NCBI GenBank assembly: GCA_917880885.1
Contig: OU862916.1
Coordinates: 50,132,831 to 50,196,830 of the forward strand
Source: Limnephilus marmoratus
Taxonomy: Eukaryota > Arthropoda > Insecta > Trichoptera > Limnephilidae
DNA: 64,000 bases
Direction of reading: 5' to 3'
In this document: in pieces, positions 10,493 to 22,687 of the stretch
How positions within the stretch are numbered: the first letter of the stretch is position 1
How the letters are laid out: each line of letters starts with the position of its first letter
The notes under the pieces: model-generated
The model's database searches: none
The model's input: only the letters and a program-made list of their open reading frames with translations
What the model was told of the DNA's origin: nothing
Translations under genes and position numbers: made by a program

Positions 10493-13399
10493 ATAATTGT
10501 GTATGTAAAACAAGTTACAACTGAAAATAATAAAAAAACACAAAGAAACAAAAGGGTAAACAAAAAATAAAAGAAATAATAATTTTTAAAATATAAATAT
10601 AATATTTATTTCAACAATCGACAGTTAGGTAAAATAAATGATGCCTAAATATTAAAATTATTACTTATCATACTAAATTTCTACTTATACTAATTAAATG
10701 ACTTAACAACGTTTTGTTCAAGTAACTCTACAGATCATTTCCATCCCTTAGTGAGAGGGGTTGAATCTGATACATTTATTTCGCTACGTATACAATCACA
10801 ATTTACTGTACATAAATTAAATATTCGATCAAATTATTTTTGACCTGATTTCTTAACAATGACACTAGCAACCATTTTTATAGGAATCACAAAGCTTATC
10901 GGTAGTGAGAGATACTCATACAATACAAGGCGAGATGCTGATAATGTTTAATATTTTCGTATAATTTTTGTGTCCTTATATTAACTATTAAAAATATTAT
11001 TATCATTTTTCGAGATTTTTCTGAGAGATTTAAACAATTTTGTTGTTTTTTTAACACGCTTAGATCTTAGCAAGCCTCATTTAAAATTTACATTTTATCT
11101 AAGCTTATTACGAAAGCAAGCTGTTGCAGCACGACAAAAGAGGTACGGATTTCGTACAAGGAAATCGTAATGTCACAACTGTTTCCTTTCTTATTATAAT
11201 TTGAGTGCAGTAACAATAATATTGGGTGTATAAATAGTAGATTTGAATATCAAATGCACCATTTGGGCGAGAAACGCGTGCCCTTTTAGGGTTTAACTAA
11301 CATGAATAAAAAAGTCTTTGAATATAACTCAAATTTGTACATAAATATTTGCATATTGCATAGCTGGCACGCTTACTGTGAATATATAATAATACGCATA
11401 CGTAATATGCGGAGAACCTTAATATTATTATTTTTTCAAAATGAAATAAAGATAAAAGATCTTGTGACATTGGAAAATCATTTTGTGAATGTAATTAAAA
11501 CATTTATTAGAATTATTTTTGTATTTAGCTATTATAATGATATTTAAACTGTTGATCCAAAAAGGAACCTTGAATTAGTCATTAAATTGACAAATTGTAA
11601 TACAATGTATATTACCTACTAAACATACTATGGTTATTAAGGCATTCAGATAATTAGTAACTTCCATACGTAGTACTCTTAATAAAAACATGTATAATAT
11701 ATATTGCTTAACATTATCATATTCAGTCATGTGACGGTTTATTTGGAATCTACAATCCTCAATTATTTATTATTAAAAATAAGTAAAATTACATATTATA
11801 TTTTATAAATGCTCGCAATACAGAATGGATAAATATGTATAAAATGCAGTCTAATGACTCAACATATATCTTTGATTTAGATCATACGATTTGGTTGTAT
11901 TATTATTATGCCTACTCGTTCTTAACGGTTTTTGATACAAGAATAGGAATCCTCTTTGTGAGGGGTGAAAACAATACCGACAAACCGGCTTCTTTATTAA
12001 TATCAACTTTGAACATGTGTGAGAATAGTGATAAATATTCCGATGGTCAACTGAGATTCCAAGGGTCTCGGTCGGATACCGGATTGGAGACAATGGAGGT
12101 TTCATTTGAATAATTGCTCATTTATACCCTCGGCAGCCTTCGAATATCCCCCTGCGTTTCCTATACACACTCACCCCTCTGCGCTGTGTTTACAAGAGCT
12201 CTTATCGGAGACAAGGAATGAGATTCTAATGATTACTGTAACAGTCTGCATTCAATAATATACGCTACATTTAGTCCAAGAATATCCCTAAAATTACAAA
12301 CTAAATTTTAACATCAAACGTGACAAAAACTAGATTACCGATTTTCCTCGTAGGTACAAATAATTATGAAATTACGCGTTTCAAAGAACTGAGAAAAACT
12401 GTTGCTACGCAATTGAAATTATACGAAATATCTAATTGTTTAAACGATGGTTTTGTAGAGTAAGTTTAATGGTGTGTAAAATTACTAATGAGCCAATTTC
12501 TTTTGAGAAACATATAATTGAATTTACGTGTTTTGTGAATCGAAAACCATTGCGCGAAAAGGTCTACAGATACGCATTAAAAATATTCACTGAGTCGAAA
12601 GCAACTTTCATTGGAGACAAATTATTGTCTATCAGTATTAGTCGAAAAATTGAAAAGAGATCGAATTAGTTTTGTGTTAAAATTAACGGTGGCCACATTG
12701 TAGAAATTTGTGATAAGATGCAAAATAAACAAGTGTAGATGGATACTTTGCAAGGCAGTGTAGTTTGTCACGCAGTGGGACAGATCGTGACAATATCAGA
12801 TACATTGGCACAAAGAACGCTACAATATTATTGTAAAATAAAATTTTAATTATATCGATACGCAACACGAGTTACCCAAATGGTAATGTTTTGTAGAGCG
12901 AATACGTACCTTCGAAAATACGTGAGAACTTATTTCCAATTCTGCGCAAGATTAGGTACCTGGTGTTTTTTGTGGGTACTTGTTCGTTAGGAAGTGACGG
13001 GTTTTGGTTCGAAGTAAAACTGGTTCAGTCAGTGGCTAGGCTGGTATACAAGTATCACACGGTAGGTGAGAGACAAGGGATAGGGAGACATCCAAGGGGT
13101 GCAGGGTTCAAATGAGCTAACTACCAACAGTCCATCTGTGTTTTGATCAACTACTAAGATTGATTGTTAATACATTCAACTTTTACTTTTATACTACTTA
13201 GTAATTTGGCAAAGATATCCAAGCGTTTGTCTAAATTATTTAAAAACATAAACTAATATTTACATGATTATGAAACTAGTAGGATTTTTGTGTATGTTAC
13301 ACTTTGCATTAATTATTATTTATATGATATTATTGTATTCATCGTTAGAGTGGCAGACCTAACCAAGGCGGGCCTAGCAACTAATCGGCGCCGGTGACG

Positions 13400-13838
13400 C
13401 GCACACTGGGAGAAAATAAAGAAAAATAAACAAAACAGAACATAAATAATTTTGATAAAATGTCTTTGTATTTCACACGTATAATAATTTTAAAATATTA
13501 TGTACAAACTTAAAAGAAAAAATATAATCTAATATAAAATGCAAATAAAACGTCACATACAAATAAATACAATAAAGTCTCGTTTGACACTCGTCAGAAA
13601 TTATACAAAAAGATAAAATGATAATGAATACAGTCCACAATTTGAATTTACATTTTGAAATACATAACAGAGATAAAGTTTCTTTTAGCGCTCGGGAGCT
13701 TTTTCTTCCAGTGTCCACACGCTCACACATAGCACAAAAAGCAATACACAACAAGACAAGCTATACAACATCAATTACGGAAGCGAGGTTTACGTTACAA
13801 TTACTATAAACATAGATCACAGAATGGCCGGAGAGCGG
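13400..13838 (-). other. possible zfh2 3' untranslated region
   Basis: AT-rich stretch directly downstream of the stop at 13839. It contains a perfect Pumilio-type element, TGTACATA (minus strand, 13506-13499). I find no AATAAA on the minus strand close by, so a poly(A) site is not identified. If the GTGAGT donor at 13853-13848 is used instead, this is intron. Confidence 0.35.
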
Positions 13839-16800
13839 CTAGATGGGGCACTCACCGTTGGGGGGGTAGGCGGGCAGTGCCGGCAGCAACGGGCGGGGGC
13901 CCGAAGGGGGCGCTGGCGAAGGGGCCGGCGCGGGGGCACACAGCCGCCTCAAGAGCTCCTCGTCGCTGCCCAGCCCTGCCAGGCCACCCAGGCGAGCGGC
14001 CATCAGCAGGGCTAAGCCACCTTCTTCACGCGCACCGTTGTTACCCCCGTCTCCTCGCGCGCAGCTGCCTTCTAGAGATGCACGCACAGCCGCGATGTGC
14101 CCTTTTGTGAACACGTGATCTTGAACGGAGTACTTGTGGCTGTACTTGAACTGGCAGTGCTTACACTCTTCCGGGCCGCGACTTTCGGAGTCACCGGGCT
14201 TCTGCAGCGCGAGCTTGTATTTCTTCTCCTTGGCGCGCGCGTTTTGGAACCACACTTGCACAACACGTTTCGGTAGCCCGATCTCTCTCCCCAGCATCTC
14301 ACACTCTGCCATCGTTGGTGTTTTGTAATCTCCGAAGAGTGATTTCATTATTTTTACTTGCAGTGAGGACATTTGCGTTCGATAACGTTTACTACAGTTT
14401 CCTGACGAGTTATTGCGATTGTTACTTTGAGTTGAACTAGGCGACGTTGGATTGCTTTCGTCATCGTAGAACTCGGTAGTTTCTGACATGCTGTCGGAAC
14501 GTTCGTCACATAGTGATCTCTCGCTTAAATCTGTGAGAGGTCCCGGTTCGCAGCCTCCTCGTTCATGATCCATATTTACTTTCATTGGTCTTGACAGATC
14601 CACAGGTTTACTCAGGTCCAGAGGAATCTCTCCCTCGGGTCTGCCACTAGGCTTTTCAGTTTCTACGCCATTCTGTTGACTGACGGCATGCGCTTGGAGT
14701 TCAGTAATGTAGCGCTTCATGGATTCTTCATTGTATTGTTTAATAAATTTCTCCATATCGGGATGAAAGGGTGGAAATAAGGGGGGCATCATATTTGCCC
14801 CCCCTTGCGAAAAATTTCCTGGTTTGTCCCCTTGCTGCGATCCAAAGCTCGGAGAAGATTCCATACTGAGCTCCTCGTCCGGCAATGCGTCTATGTTTAT
14901 TTCTCCACGAGCACACTGGTCCGCGTGCTTGGTTGTCAAGTGGCTTTCCAAAGCGCTCTTCACTTTGAATAAGGCGGGACAGAATGGGCAACGCTTATTG
15001 ATGACTTGAGCGTGCGCCCTGAATTGACCCTTTCTCTCTCTGGCTCTCGTATTCTGAAACCAGACTTGCACTACTCTCTTCTTCAAACCGACTTCTCTGG
15101 CAATATTTTCTAACATTTTTCGGGAAGGGTTAGATTCGACTTGATATTTTTGATATAAATAGTCTAGTTGTTCAGGTAAAATGGTGGTACGCAATCTTTT
15201 ATCTTTGGGTTGATCTCCAGAATCTATTTCTACTTCAAAATCATCGAATTTTCTTTTATTCATTTGATTATTGAGCATTGACATCAGAGGATGCGGTACT
15301 CCGCTGGGATCATTCCCGCCGAGTGAAGCATTTAACTGTTGTAATTGCGCGTGTTGCTGGAGAATCCCAAAAGGGGAATCCGGTGGATATGATGGAAATA
15401 AGTTAGGATTCATGATATGCACCAACTGATGCTCTCGCCATAACTCAAAGCGAGGAAATACTAGATTACATTTGTCACATTGAAATGTCCCTTCCTTTTG
15501 TTCTCTTTCTCGTTCGCGTTCGCGTTCCACTCCTCTTTCACTTGGTGTAGGAGTAGTAACTGGCGATAAAGGGTAATTAGAACTGGATGGCGTGGGTGTG
15601 ATGGGTTGTTGTGGCATCGCCATAATAGGGCTGGCTGGCACACTGTGGTGCTGAGGAGGTAGGCTCTCTCGATGCTGTGACATCTGCTGAGACGGGTGGT
15701 GTTGCTCAACGGTAGTGGTACTCGAGTTGGAATCTTCACTACTCAAAGTTGCTGCAACCTGAGCTGCTGCCGCTTGGGCTTGAGCTGAGCGCTTAGCATC
15801 TTCTTCCTTAAAACAGTGTGTTTTTTGATGTCTTATGAGTTCATAATATCGTTGAAATACAAGTTGACATTTTTTGCATTGATAATTCAATCCCGGAGTT
15901 CTTTGAAAACGATTTGCTCCGGCCTCATCAGGTATTCCAGGCAGAGGTTGCTCTACAGCTGGTTGATTTTCATAAACCTTTCTAGCTTTCTGCCTAGCGT
16001 TCTGAAACCATACCACGATCACTCTCGGACTTAACCCCAATAATTTTGAAAGGTATTCGAGATCATCATCTTTTGGATAGGCATTGTTCTCGAAAAACTC
16101 TTGAAGAACTTTGATTTGGTAGTCGGTGAATCTGGTTCGATTGGCGCGTTTACCGGATGACCCACCGGAACTGTTAGACCCATTGGAATTGCCCCCGGAA
16201 AGTCCAAATTCATTTAAACCTCGACCAGGGCTTAAACTTCTGTTTGGGGTCATGGGTAAGACATTCGGGGGCAAATTGTTTGGGGAAGCGAAATTTTGTG
16301 GTGTCAGTTTTGGCGGGAGCATTGATGGATGGTTGTTTCCGGAAAGTTGAGGAACTTGCGGAATCGCCGAGGCCGGTATAGATTCAAGTTGAGATTGAAT
16401 GATGGAGCTGAGCGACATATGATTTGGGGTGCTAGGACGAGACATGTTCTGCGGATGATGATGATCAGATCCGGCTAGACTAGATACGGGACTTTGAGGT
16501 GGGAGCCCCATCGGAAAATTATACATCTTATCTTCCTGATGTTTGTTATCATACGAGTTGTAACGGTTTATTTCTTCGGAATGAAGATCTTCAATCGGTT
16601 CAAGCTTTACTGCTTCTTGTTGAAGAAATGGATTCGGTGGTGTCGGTGCCGGTGATGGTTTGGGCCTTTTTTCCGGTGGTGGTTTTCCCTCATCGGAACT
16701 AGCGGAAGAGTTTAAAGGAGTTGTTTTAGTCTCACCAGTCTTTTCGTATTCTTCGAGATTGAGCGTCGTAGAAGGTGGGTTGTTGAAGTTGTACGGCGAG

Positions 16801-17006
16801 TCTTTATTTCTTTGGCGCTCCTTGAAAAGGGTATTTCTGAACCAATGCTTGATTACCTTGGGGGGAAGGCCAGATTGTCCGGCCATCTCGTGGATGGCAT
16901 CCTCGCTCGGGGAGTTGTTGATGTCAAAGTGTGCCCGAAGGATCTTCAGCTGGTCATCCGTAATACGGGTTCGGGCACGTTTCTGGTTTGCAGCCGCTGC
17001 GTTTGC
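13839..17006 (-). CDS. zfh2: zfh2 exon C: four homeodomains and last fingers (residues 1948-3002)
   Basis: Third coding exon, phase 0 at the acceptor. Homeodomains: HD1 about 1955-2015 (helix 3 VIKHWFRNTLFKERQ), HD2 2233-2293 (VVWFQNARQKARK), HD3 2549-2608 (VQVWFQNTRARERK), HD4 2819-2879 (VQVWFQNARAKEKK). All carry the W-F-x-N core. C2H2 fingers lie between and after them: 2322-2344, 2455-2477, 2618-2641 and 2894-2917. PLDLSK at 2742-2747, followed at once by VDLSRP, is a canonical CtBP co-repressor docking motif. A short Glu-Arg repeat lies near 2440-2450. The C terminus after 2920 is Ala/Pro-rich and low complexity. The stop at 13841-13839 falls five codons beyond a perfect donor (AACG|GTGAGT at 13853-13848), so the last residues (ECPI) may be intronic read-through rather than the natural end. 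Confidence 0.9.
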   Translation of the reverse strand, partial: ANAAAANQKRARTRITDDQLKILRAHFDINNSPSEDAIHEMAGQSGLPPKVIKHWFRNTLFKERQRNKDSPYNFNNPPSTTLNLEEYEKTGETKTTPLNSSASSDEGKPPPEKRPKPSPAPTPPNPFLQQEAVKLEPIEDLHSEEINRYNSYDNKHQEDKMYNFPMGLPPQSPVSSLAGSDHHHPQNMSRPSTPNHMSLSSIIQSQLESIPASAIPQVPQLSGNNHPSMLPPKLTPQNFASPNNLPPNVLPMTPNRSLSPGRGLNEFGLSGGNSNGSNSSGGSSGKRANRTRFTDYQIKVLQEFFENNAYPKDDDLEYLSKLLGLSPRVIVVWFQNARQKARKVYENQPAVEQPLPGIPDEAGANRFQRTPGLNYQCKKCQLVFQRYYELIRHQKTHCFKEEDAKRSAQAQAAAAQVAATLSSEDSNSSTTTVEQHHPSQQMSQHRESLPPQHHSVPASPIMAMPQQPITPTPSSSNYPLSPVTTPTPSERGVEREREREREQKEGTFQCDKCNLVFPRFELWREHQLVHIMNPNLFPSYPPDSPFGILQQHAQLQQLNASLGGNDPSGVPHPLMSMLNNQMNKRKFDDFEVEIDSGDQPKDKRLRTTILPEQLDYLYQKYQVESNPSRKMLENIAREVGLKKRVVQVWFQNTRARERKGQFRAHAQVINKRCPFCPALFKVKSALESHLTTKHADQCARGEINIDALPDEELSMESSPSFGSQQGDKPGNFSQGGANMMPPLFPPFHPDMEKFIKQYNEESMKRYITELQAHAVSQQNGVETEKPSGRPEGEIPLDLSKPVDLSRPMKVNMDHERGGCEPGPLTDLSERSLCDERSDSMSETTEFYDDESNPTSPSSTQSNNRNNSSGNCSKRYRTQMSSLQVKIMKSLFGDYKTPTMAECEMLGREIGLPKRVVQVWFQNARAKEKKYKLALQKPGDSESRGPEECKHCQFKYSHKYSVQDHVFTKGHIAAVRASLEGSCARGDGGNNGAREEGGLALLMAARLGGLAGLGSDEELLRRLCAPAPAPSPAPPSGPRPLLPALPAYPPNGECPI

Positions 17007-19688
17007 CTACGACAAAAAAACATGAATAAATATTTTGTCGATGGAATTAATAAACTAAGGGGTGTGACATTATTATTACATTAAATGATAAACAAACTTT
17101 GAAAAGCATCATTATATTAATATTTCATATAATAAATGTAACCTCTGACGAAGCTTATCCTAAACAAAACCAGGTCGGTAAAGTATTTTAATCATTTTAT
17201 TTTTTTTTGTAAAACATTGACAATTAAAAAAAGTAATTGAAGTAGAATGTAGTTACTCATAGTTATATCCGTATAAAATTTCAGAGAAATTATTTGCAAA
17301 AAAATATTATGAAATTAGGGAAATTGAATAACCTAACAGAAACATGCAAAATATCGTGTGCACGATGTTTCAAAATGAATATTCGAAGTTTTGAACAACT
17401 AATTTAAACCCTCGCTAACGAAGCGTTCTGGCCAAATCCCCTAACAATGAGTCCTGTTGACGAACACAAAACTCAGGTAACGTGTAAAAAAACGCAATAA
17501 TAATTCCTATTTCTCCGAATCTAAATTTCATCCCTTTGGAACAAAAGATTCATCTCTCCGTCCCTTTCACTCGCGCTCATCTATTATGGCGCATCATGAC
17601 AATGGAGCGAGTAACAAGAATGGTTACTGAACAAACAACGGAATGAACAATGCAATCCGGTGGAGGTTTCAGAGTGTGGATCTTCACCTGGCATTCCCAA
17701 ATCCCAAATTGAAAAGATCGATTTTATGGAATGCTCGATCTCGATTAAGTGGCTCGATCTCCCGAACATAGGTGATGAACCTTGCCAATATATCGACAAC
17801 AGCATAGGTATATGGCAATATCTTTGTGGAATGGCTCAGGTTATTTCAGGTAGGTAATGTTGACTGAGTATAAAGCTATTTTGTACCCGCGTTTTGCACA
17901 TTTGAGTTAATACTTCACGAAATGTGGAATTAACTATTTAAATAACAGCACACAGTGAGTGTCATAGATTAGTTAAATTAATTATAATTATTGTTAAATT
18001 AATGTTTTAGTGCTAAAAAGCATATGTACAATATTGTCTACAAAAAGGTGCGTACAGTATGGAAACGACAAAGCCTGCAAGATGCTATAAAATTATCTAC
18101 TTGACAAACTGGTTGCACACAAAAAATCGCTTAGTGTATTATGAGCCTTCAAGAGACGACTCCGACTCACACATAGATGATAGAAGGGTAGGTAGATCAT
18201 TGTGCTTTGATATTGTCCAGGTAAAAATTTAGGGTCGTTTTGAATTTAGGGTAACTGTGCGAGCAAACGGCGTTGCAGTGCATGATAATAATTAATGTAG
18301 CAAATTGCGTTGCAATGTATCGGCGTTTGCAAAACTGGGGGGATGTTGGACCGGACCCCAATCTCAGAGAAATGACGGTTAATGTGACGTAATTAGAGAT
18401 TAATTCTGCGGAATTTGTCAGACAAATCTTATTTTTCAAAAATTGGGACAGCTGCAAAAAAACTACGCTTTCCTTGGTTATTTGAAACGAAATTTTGCTT
18501 TTAATTTTGCGTTCGTTTACAATTACGAAATTAAAATCACTCGGGCATTAATAGCTTACATGTTGGTGTAATTTGTGATAAGCTTGTATAAACGATTATA
18601 TTTTGAGGTATGAAAATAATGAACGTGTAATTTGTAGATATCAAAGTTTAAAGAAAGGAAATAATACGTGTTCACATTCAATCAAAGGGAAATTCATAAA
18701 GAACGATGCACGACATTCCAACTTCCATAAATCACAGAATGTAGTATAAATTACCGGCCCTTTTAAATGGTTTTCCAAATCTTTCGAATTAATCTGAGGT
18801 ATGCAGGAAAAAATGGGTTGCTTACATTATTATTACAATAATTGGACGAAACGATATGGACTTATGCAAATGTGTGGGATCAAAGAACGACTTTCATGTT
18901 TATAATTTAGCCAAATTATAGGTCCACGTAATTACTGTTCTACGTTTACAAAAATCGTTAGTCGCTTTAATTTCGAGCAGTGGCTTTGAAACAAATCACG
19001 TCACAAGGAATTGAATTATTTTGGACTCGGATCGGCAACAACGTAGTTTCGTACATAATTAACTTATAATCATACTTTGTTACTAATTACTTTCTGCAAA
19101 TCGTGTAGGTAACAATTTGGAATATCCAAAGCGTATTATAATTCATTGTCAATTATTTATAATTTACAACTTATTATAAATAATTTACCATCAGCTAAGT
19201 TGGATTAAAGAGATTTGAATTATTATTATGACAAGTTTTATTATCGATAATTGCGATGATTTATTAAATGAAGTATCCAATTTAAACTACACAGTTGCTT
19301 ATAATTGCTGGTGGGTAGGTATGGTCTACTTTGTAGTTTACTTAGGTTTTTCGATTTTAAAGGGTTAGAGAGATTGTGTAAGTTATGTATTATACAAAGT
19401 AAATCGTTTGATAATTTCTCCATTCATTATATAAATGAATGACTGTCGCAAAACAAAAGTAAAATAATTAGGTACCTCATTACTTAGGATATGCACACGT
19501 GAAATTAAAATATTATTTGAGAAATAATCTTATAAATTTCAATGAAAGTAAAGACTCGAATATGTTAGTTTTTAGGTTAAAACGTACTCGTAATACGGTG
19601 TCTCTTATGATTTATGAAAACGGGAAAGGGGTATGCAGATTGTAATATTTGTAGATAGGGAAAAGATAGTCTGTTTTAGATAACTTAC
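17007..19688 (-). other. zfh2 intron between exons B and C (2.7 kb)
   Basis: GT at 19688-19687, AG at 17008-17007. No repeat family from elsewhere in the window was recognised in it. Two non-repetitive, GC-richer stretches stand out: 17560-17870 and 18230-18430. The second has paired homeodomain-type TAATTA/ATTAAT sites near 18388-18409. A 65-codon plus-strand frame at 17660-17857 has no recognisable domain and is not called as a gene. Confidence 0.85.
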
Positions 19689-22687
19689 CACTTGTTGATG
19701 CTGCATCATGGCATGCTGCTGCTTGAGCATCGCGGCCTGGGGGCCGTCCTGCGGGGAGTACTGCTGGTTCATGGACATCTGGTCAAAGGGCGGTGGAGGC
19801 ATCATCATAGGCACCAGCGGGGGCTGAAGGTTCAGGGCCGCCAAGGCGCTCATGTTGAGGCCAAGGGGCAGGCCCATGGAGAGCATCTGCGCCACCATGG
19901 GGTGCAGTTGGCCTAATTGCTGCTGGAGTTGCATCACCCCCAGGGCAGCCTGCACCTCGCTCATGTGCTGCGCCAGCTGCATGGCTCCCTCGGCAGCCCT
20001 CTCTTCCTCGCGAGTTTCCTGCGGGGTGGGAGTGGGTGCGGGCGGGGGAGCCTGCGGTTGCTGCTGCTGCTGCTGCTGTTGCTGTGGTTGCGGTAGGGAC
20101 TGCTGCACGGCGGGGGTGGGGATGGCGGGGGTGGCGGTCACCTCCCCGCCGTTGGGAGAGGTCACGCGGGGACTGGACGTCACGGTGGAAGACGTCGCGG
20201 CTGTCACTACCACTGTTTTCTTTTCGTATTCACTTTTGAACTGCTCCGCGAACTGTTCTAGAAACTCTAACGGCACTTTATCTTTATGCACTTCTTCGCA
20301 GTGTGTCTTGAGCACCCACACGCTGGAGAACTCCTTGTTGCAGTGCTGGCAGGTAGACTTGGCCACCTCTGGAAGTTCCAGTTGCGGCTTCTCCTCTTCT
20401 ACCGGAATGACAGGCTCTGGTGGGGCGGGAGGTGCCGGCGGGGAGGGAGCTCTCATGTTCTCCTTCTCCTCGTTCTCTCTCTGGAGCTTGAGCTGGCGGC
20501 GTTGATGGTTCTCGTTGTATTGCATGACGAGGTCAAAGCCGAAGCTCTCCAGAAGGTGCTTGTAAATCTGCGAGTCCGTCTTCTTGGGCGGGTTGTTAGT
20601 CTTGGCGACCATGTCGTCGGCCGTGTCTTGTTGGTCTAGGTGCGCTAATCCTGCTGCGGCCAATGCTGCGGTTGCCGGCCCTAGCAGACAGTACAGCGCC
20701 TGGTGCGCACTCAACTGATCCTGTGTCGGGAATAGCGCGTGGCATCTGTTACAGGCCACGCCTTGCGCCCCGGGGGAGGGGGGCCCGGGTCCTGCCGGGG
20801 ACCCCCCGCGCGCCCCACCGCTACTGCTAGACGAAGGGGATGTATTTTTTGGCGACAACATGTCTTGAAAGATTTTCGCCGGGTCTTGTTTAGGGGCGTC
20901 GGGTTGTTCGATGAGCGGTTTAGAAAGATCTATTTGTCCGCTAATCGCGAGATCTTGCAGCTTGCTAGCGCGGGTTTGATGCAACACTGATCTCATGTGT
21001 ATATCCAGAGTGCTTCCCTGAGTATATGCGACCTTGCAGATATTGCACTTGTAGCGCTTCTTATCATCCTCCTCACTAGAGGTGCTCTTGGGAGTGAGGG
21101 CGAGGTTGGAGGTGTTGAGACCCGTTCCTCCCACTCCGGGAGAGCTCGGAGGCACATTGTTATTATTCTGCTGTTCTTGCATTGCTCGCTTTAATTTGTG
21201 CAAATGACTCACGCTGTTGTAATGAACGAGTAGAATATTTTTTTGTGTAAAAGATTCTTTGCAAACGTCGCATTTGAATGGCCTATTCGGATCGAGATAC
21301 TTTTCCATGGGGTAGGTTAGTTTTTCACCCTTTCTGTGTAAAAGTGTTTTATTGTGAGATGTCAAATAAGATTGCCTCGTAAAAGCGACCTTGCATCGGT
21401 GACATTTATATTTTCTATTTGGATCATTATAAGAATCTTCTGCCATGGCTTGAGAATTGAGATAATCCTCTAAGAACTGTTGATCTTTGTATACGATGGA
21501 ATCGTCAGAGTTTTCTCCATCGACCTGATTTCCATCTTCGTTACTTATGTTATTCAGATCTTTATTTTCTTCGAGTTCCATTAGTTCCTCCTCAGTGAGC
21601 TTGAGCGACTCCTTCTTGAGTAAATCGTTGGTGGAGCTGTCGAGCACCTGCCCCTGTAGCCCAGCTAAAAGGAGAGGGTTATTCATGAGACTCTGCTTGA
21701 AGGCAGCAATCTCTTCGTCAGTCAATTCTGAATGAGAAGTCTCCACGTGCTTGTGAAGGGCCGATATGGACCGGAAGCTGCGACCACACAGAACACACTT
21801 GGTAGCGTCACGAATCATATGATACTGAGAATGTAGTTGTAATTTCTCCATTGTTTTGAATGCCAGGCTGCACTGATTACATCTGTATTTATAAACATGT
21901 TTTTCGGATACTGACATATTCGAGATCGAGTTTTTGGCGTGAATTTCTTTGAAATGCATTTGCAATGCTTGCGCATTATTGAAATATTGATTGCATCCTT
22001 TTTTCCAGCACAGATATCCGGGCCCTTGAGGCGTTTGCTTCAGCTCGAGATGGCCAGTTTCATTCTGGTGAATACAGAGCTCGTCAATGTTTCTGAAATT
22101 CTTGAGGCAGGTGGTACAACGCTCAGTTTCATATTCAGAATTTTCTTCACTTTGGGGAGACATGATCTCCCTATCTTCTTCGAGATTAGCCAAATCGTTT
22201 TTTGGTCCAGAGTCTTTGCTGCTGGCGACTGAATCTGGACTAACGAGTCTGGCGCTGTTCAGCCAGTGGCTTTGGTCTACAAGCATAAGAAGTCGCTGCA
22301 GGCCCTCTGAGTTGACTGAATGGATCTGCATGACATGCCTCTCGAGAGCTGGCCGGTCTCTAAACCCGTCTTGACACAGTGGGCACAAAAATGTTGGTGG
22401 TGTCGGAGTAGGAGTTCCATGCTGAGCCACAATATGAGCTTGGAGCCGGAGCTCGGAGTCACTGTTGAAATTGCAGAAGGGACAAGCGTGTTGTTCAGCA
22501 TTGTTCTCCTCTTGTTGTTGGCTTTGCTGCTGTTGCTGCTGTTGTTGCTGCTGCATCTGCTGCATAGCCTGCTGTTGGTGCATTTGGTGCTGCATTTGTT
22601 GATGGAGGTGCTGTTGTTGCTCCAAAAACTTCAGCATCTGCTGCTCCTGGCTAAGCTCTGGTTTCTGGTCAATTGGCTCTTTGTTAT
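19689..22687 (-). CDS. zfh2: zfh2 exon B: central zinc fingers and polyQ (residues 948-1947)
   Basis: Second coding exon, 2999 nt, opening with the last two bases of the Asp948 codon and closing in phase 0. It holds eleven C2H2-type fingers at about residues 1015-1037, 1047-1070, 1137-1160, 1173-1197, 1216-1237, 1244-1266, 1375-1398, 1418-1442, 1494-1517, 1592-1614 (last ligand Cys, so C2HC) and 1726-1748. A glutamine-rich tract spans about 990-1006 and a second about 1815-1824. An acidic stretch covers about 1268-1368. The segment SQIYKHLLESFGFDLVMQY (about 1653-1671) is a family hallmark shared with ZFHX3/4, as is the finger-flanking segment with QRLLMLVDQSHW. IDLSKP (1533-1538) is a weak match to the CtBP-binding PxDLS motif. 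Donor GTG|GTAAGT. Polyglutamine length may vary between alleles. Confidence 0.94.

Larger units (their letters stand above)
1..13399. other. noncoding region downstream of zfh2
   Basis: No credible gene on either strand. I looked for a C-terminal zfh2 exon on the minus strand (further fingers or a serine/proline-rich tail, as vertebrate ZFHX3 has) and saw none. Content is AT-rich sequence plus the repeats listed separately. 9.9-13.4 kb has nothing I recognise apart from a (GT)n tract and a GC-richer patch at 12120-12230. Confidence 0.6.

Noticed and set aside
11302..11547. 81-codon plus-strand frame
   Set aside because: AT-rich, low-complexity translation with no recognisable motif.
16660..17025. 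121-codon plus-strand frame
   Set aside because: Antisense to homeodomain 1 of zfh2 and running into the intron; no protein features.
17660..17857. small nested plus-strand gene in a zfh2 intron
   Set aside because: 65 codons, no domain, no visible promoter or splice structure; kept only as a non-repetitive stretch.
19852..20505. 217-codon plus-strand open frame rich in Cys
   Set aside because: Antisense shadow of the polyglutamine and proline-rich zfh2 exon B; the Cys runs are the complement of CAG repeats.
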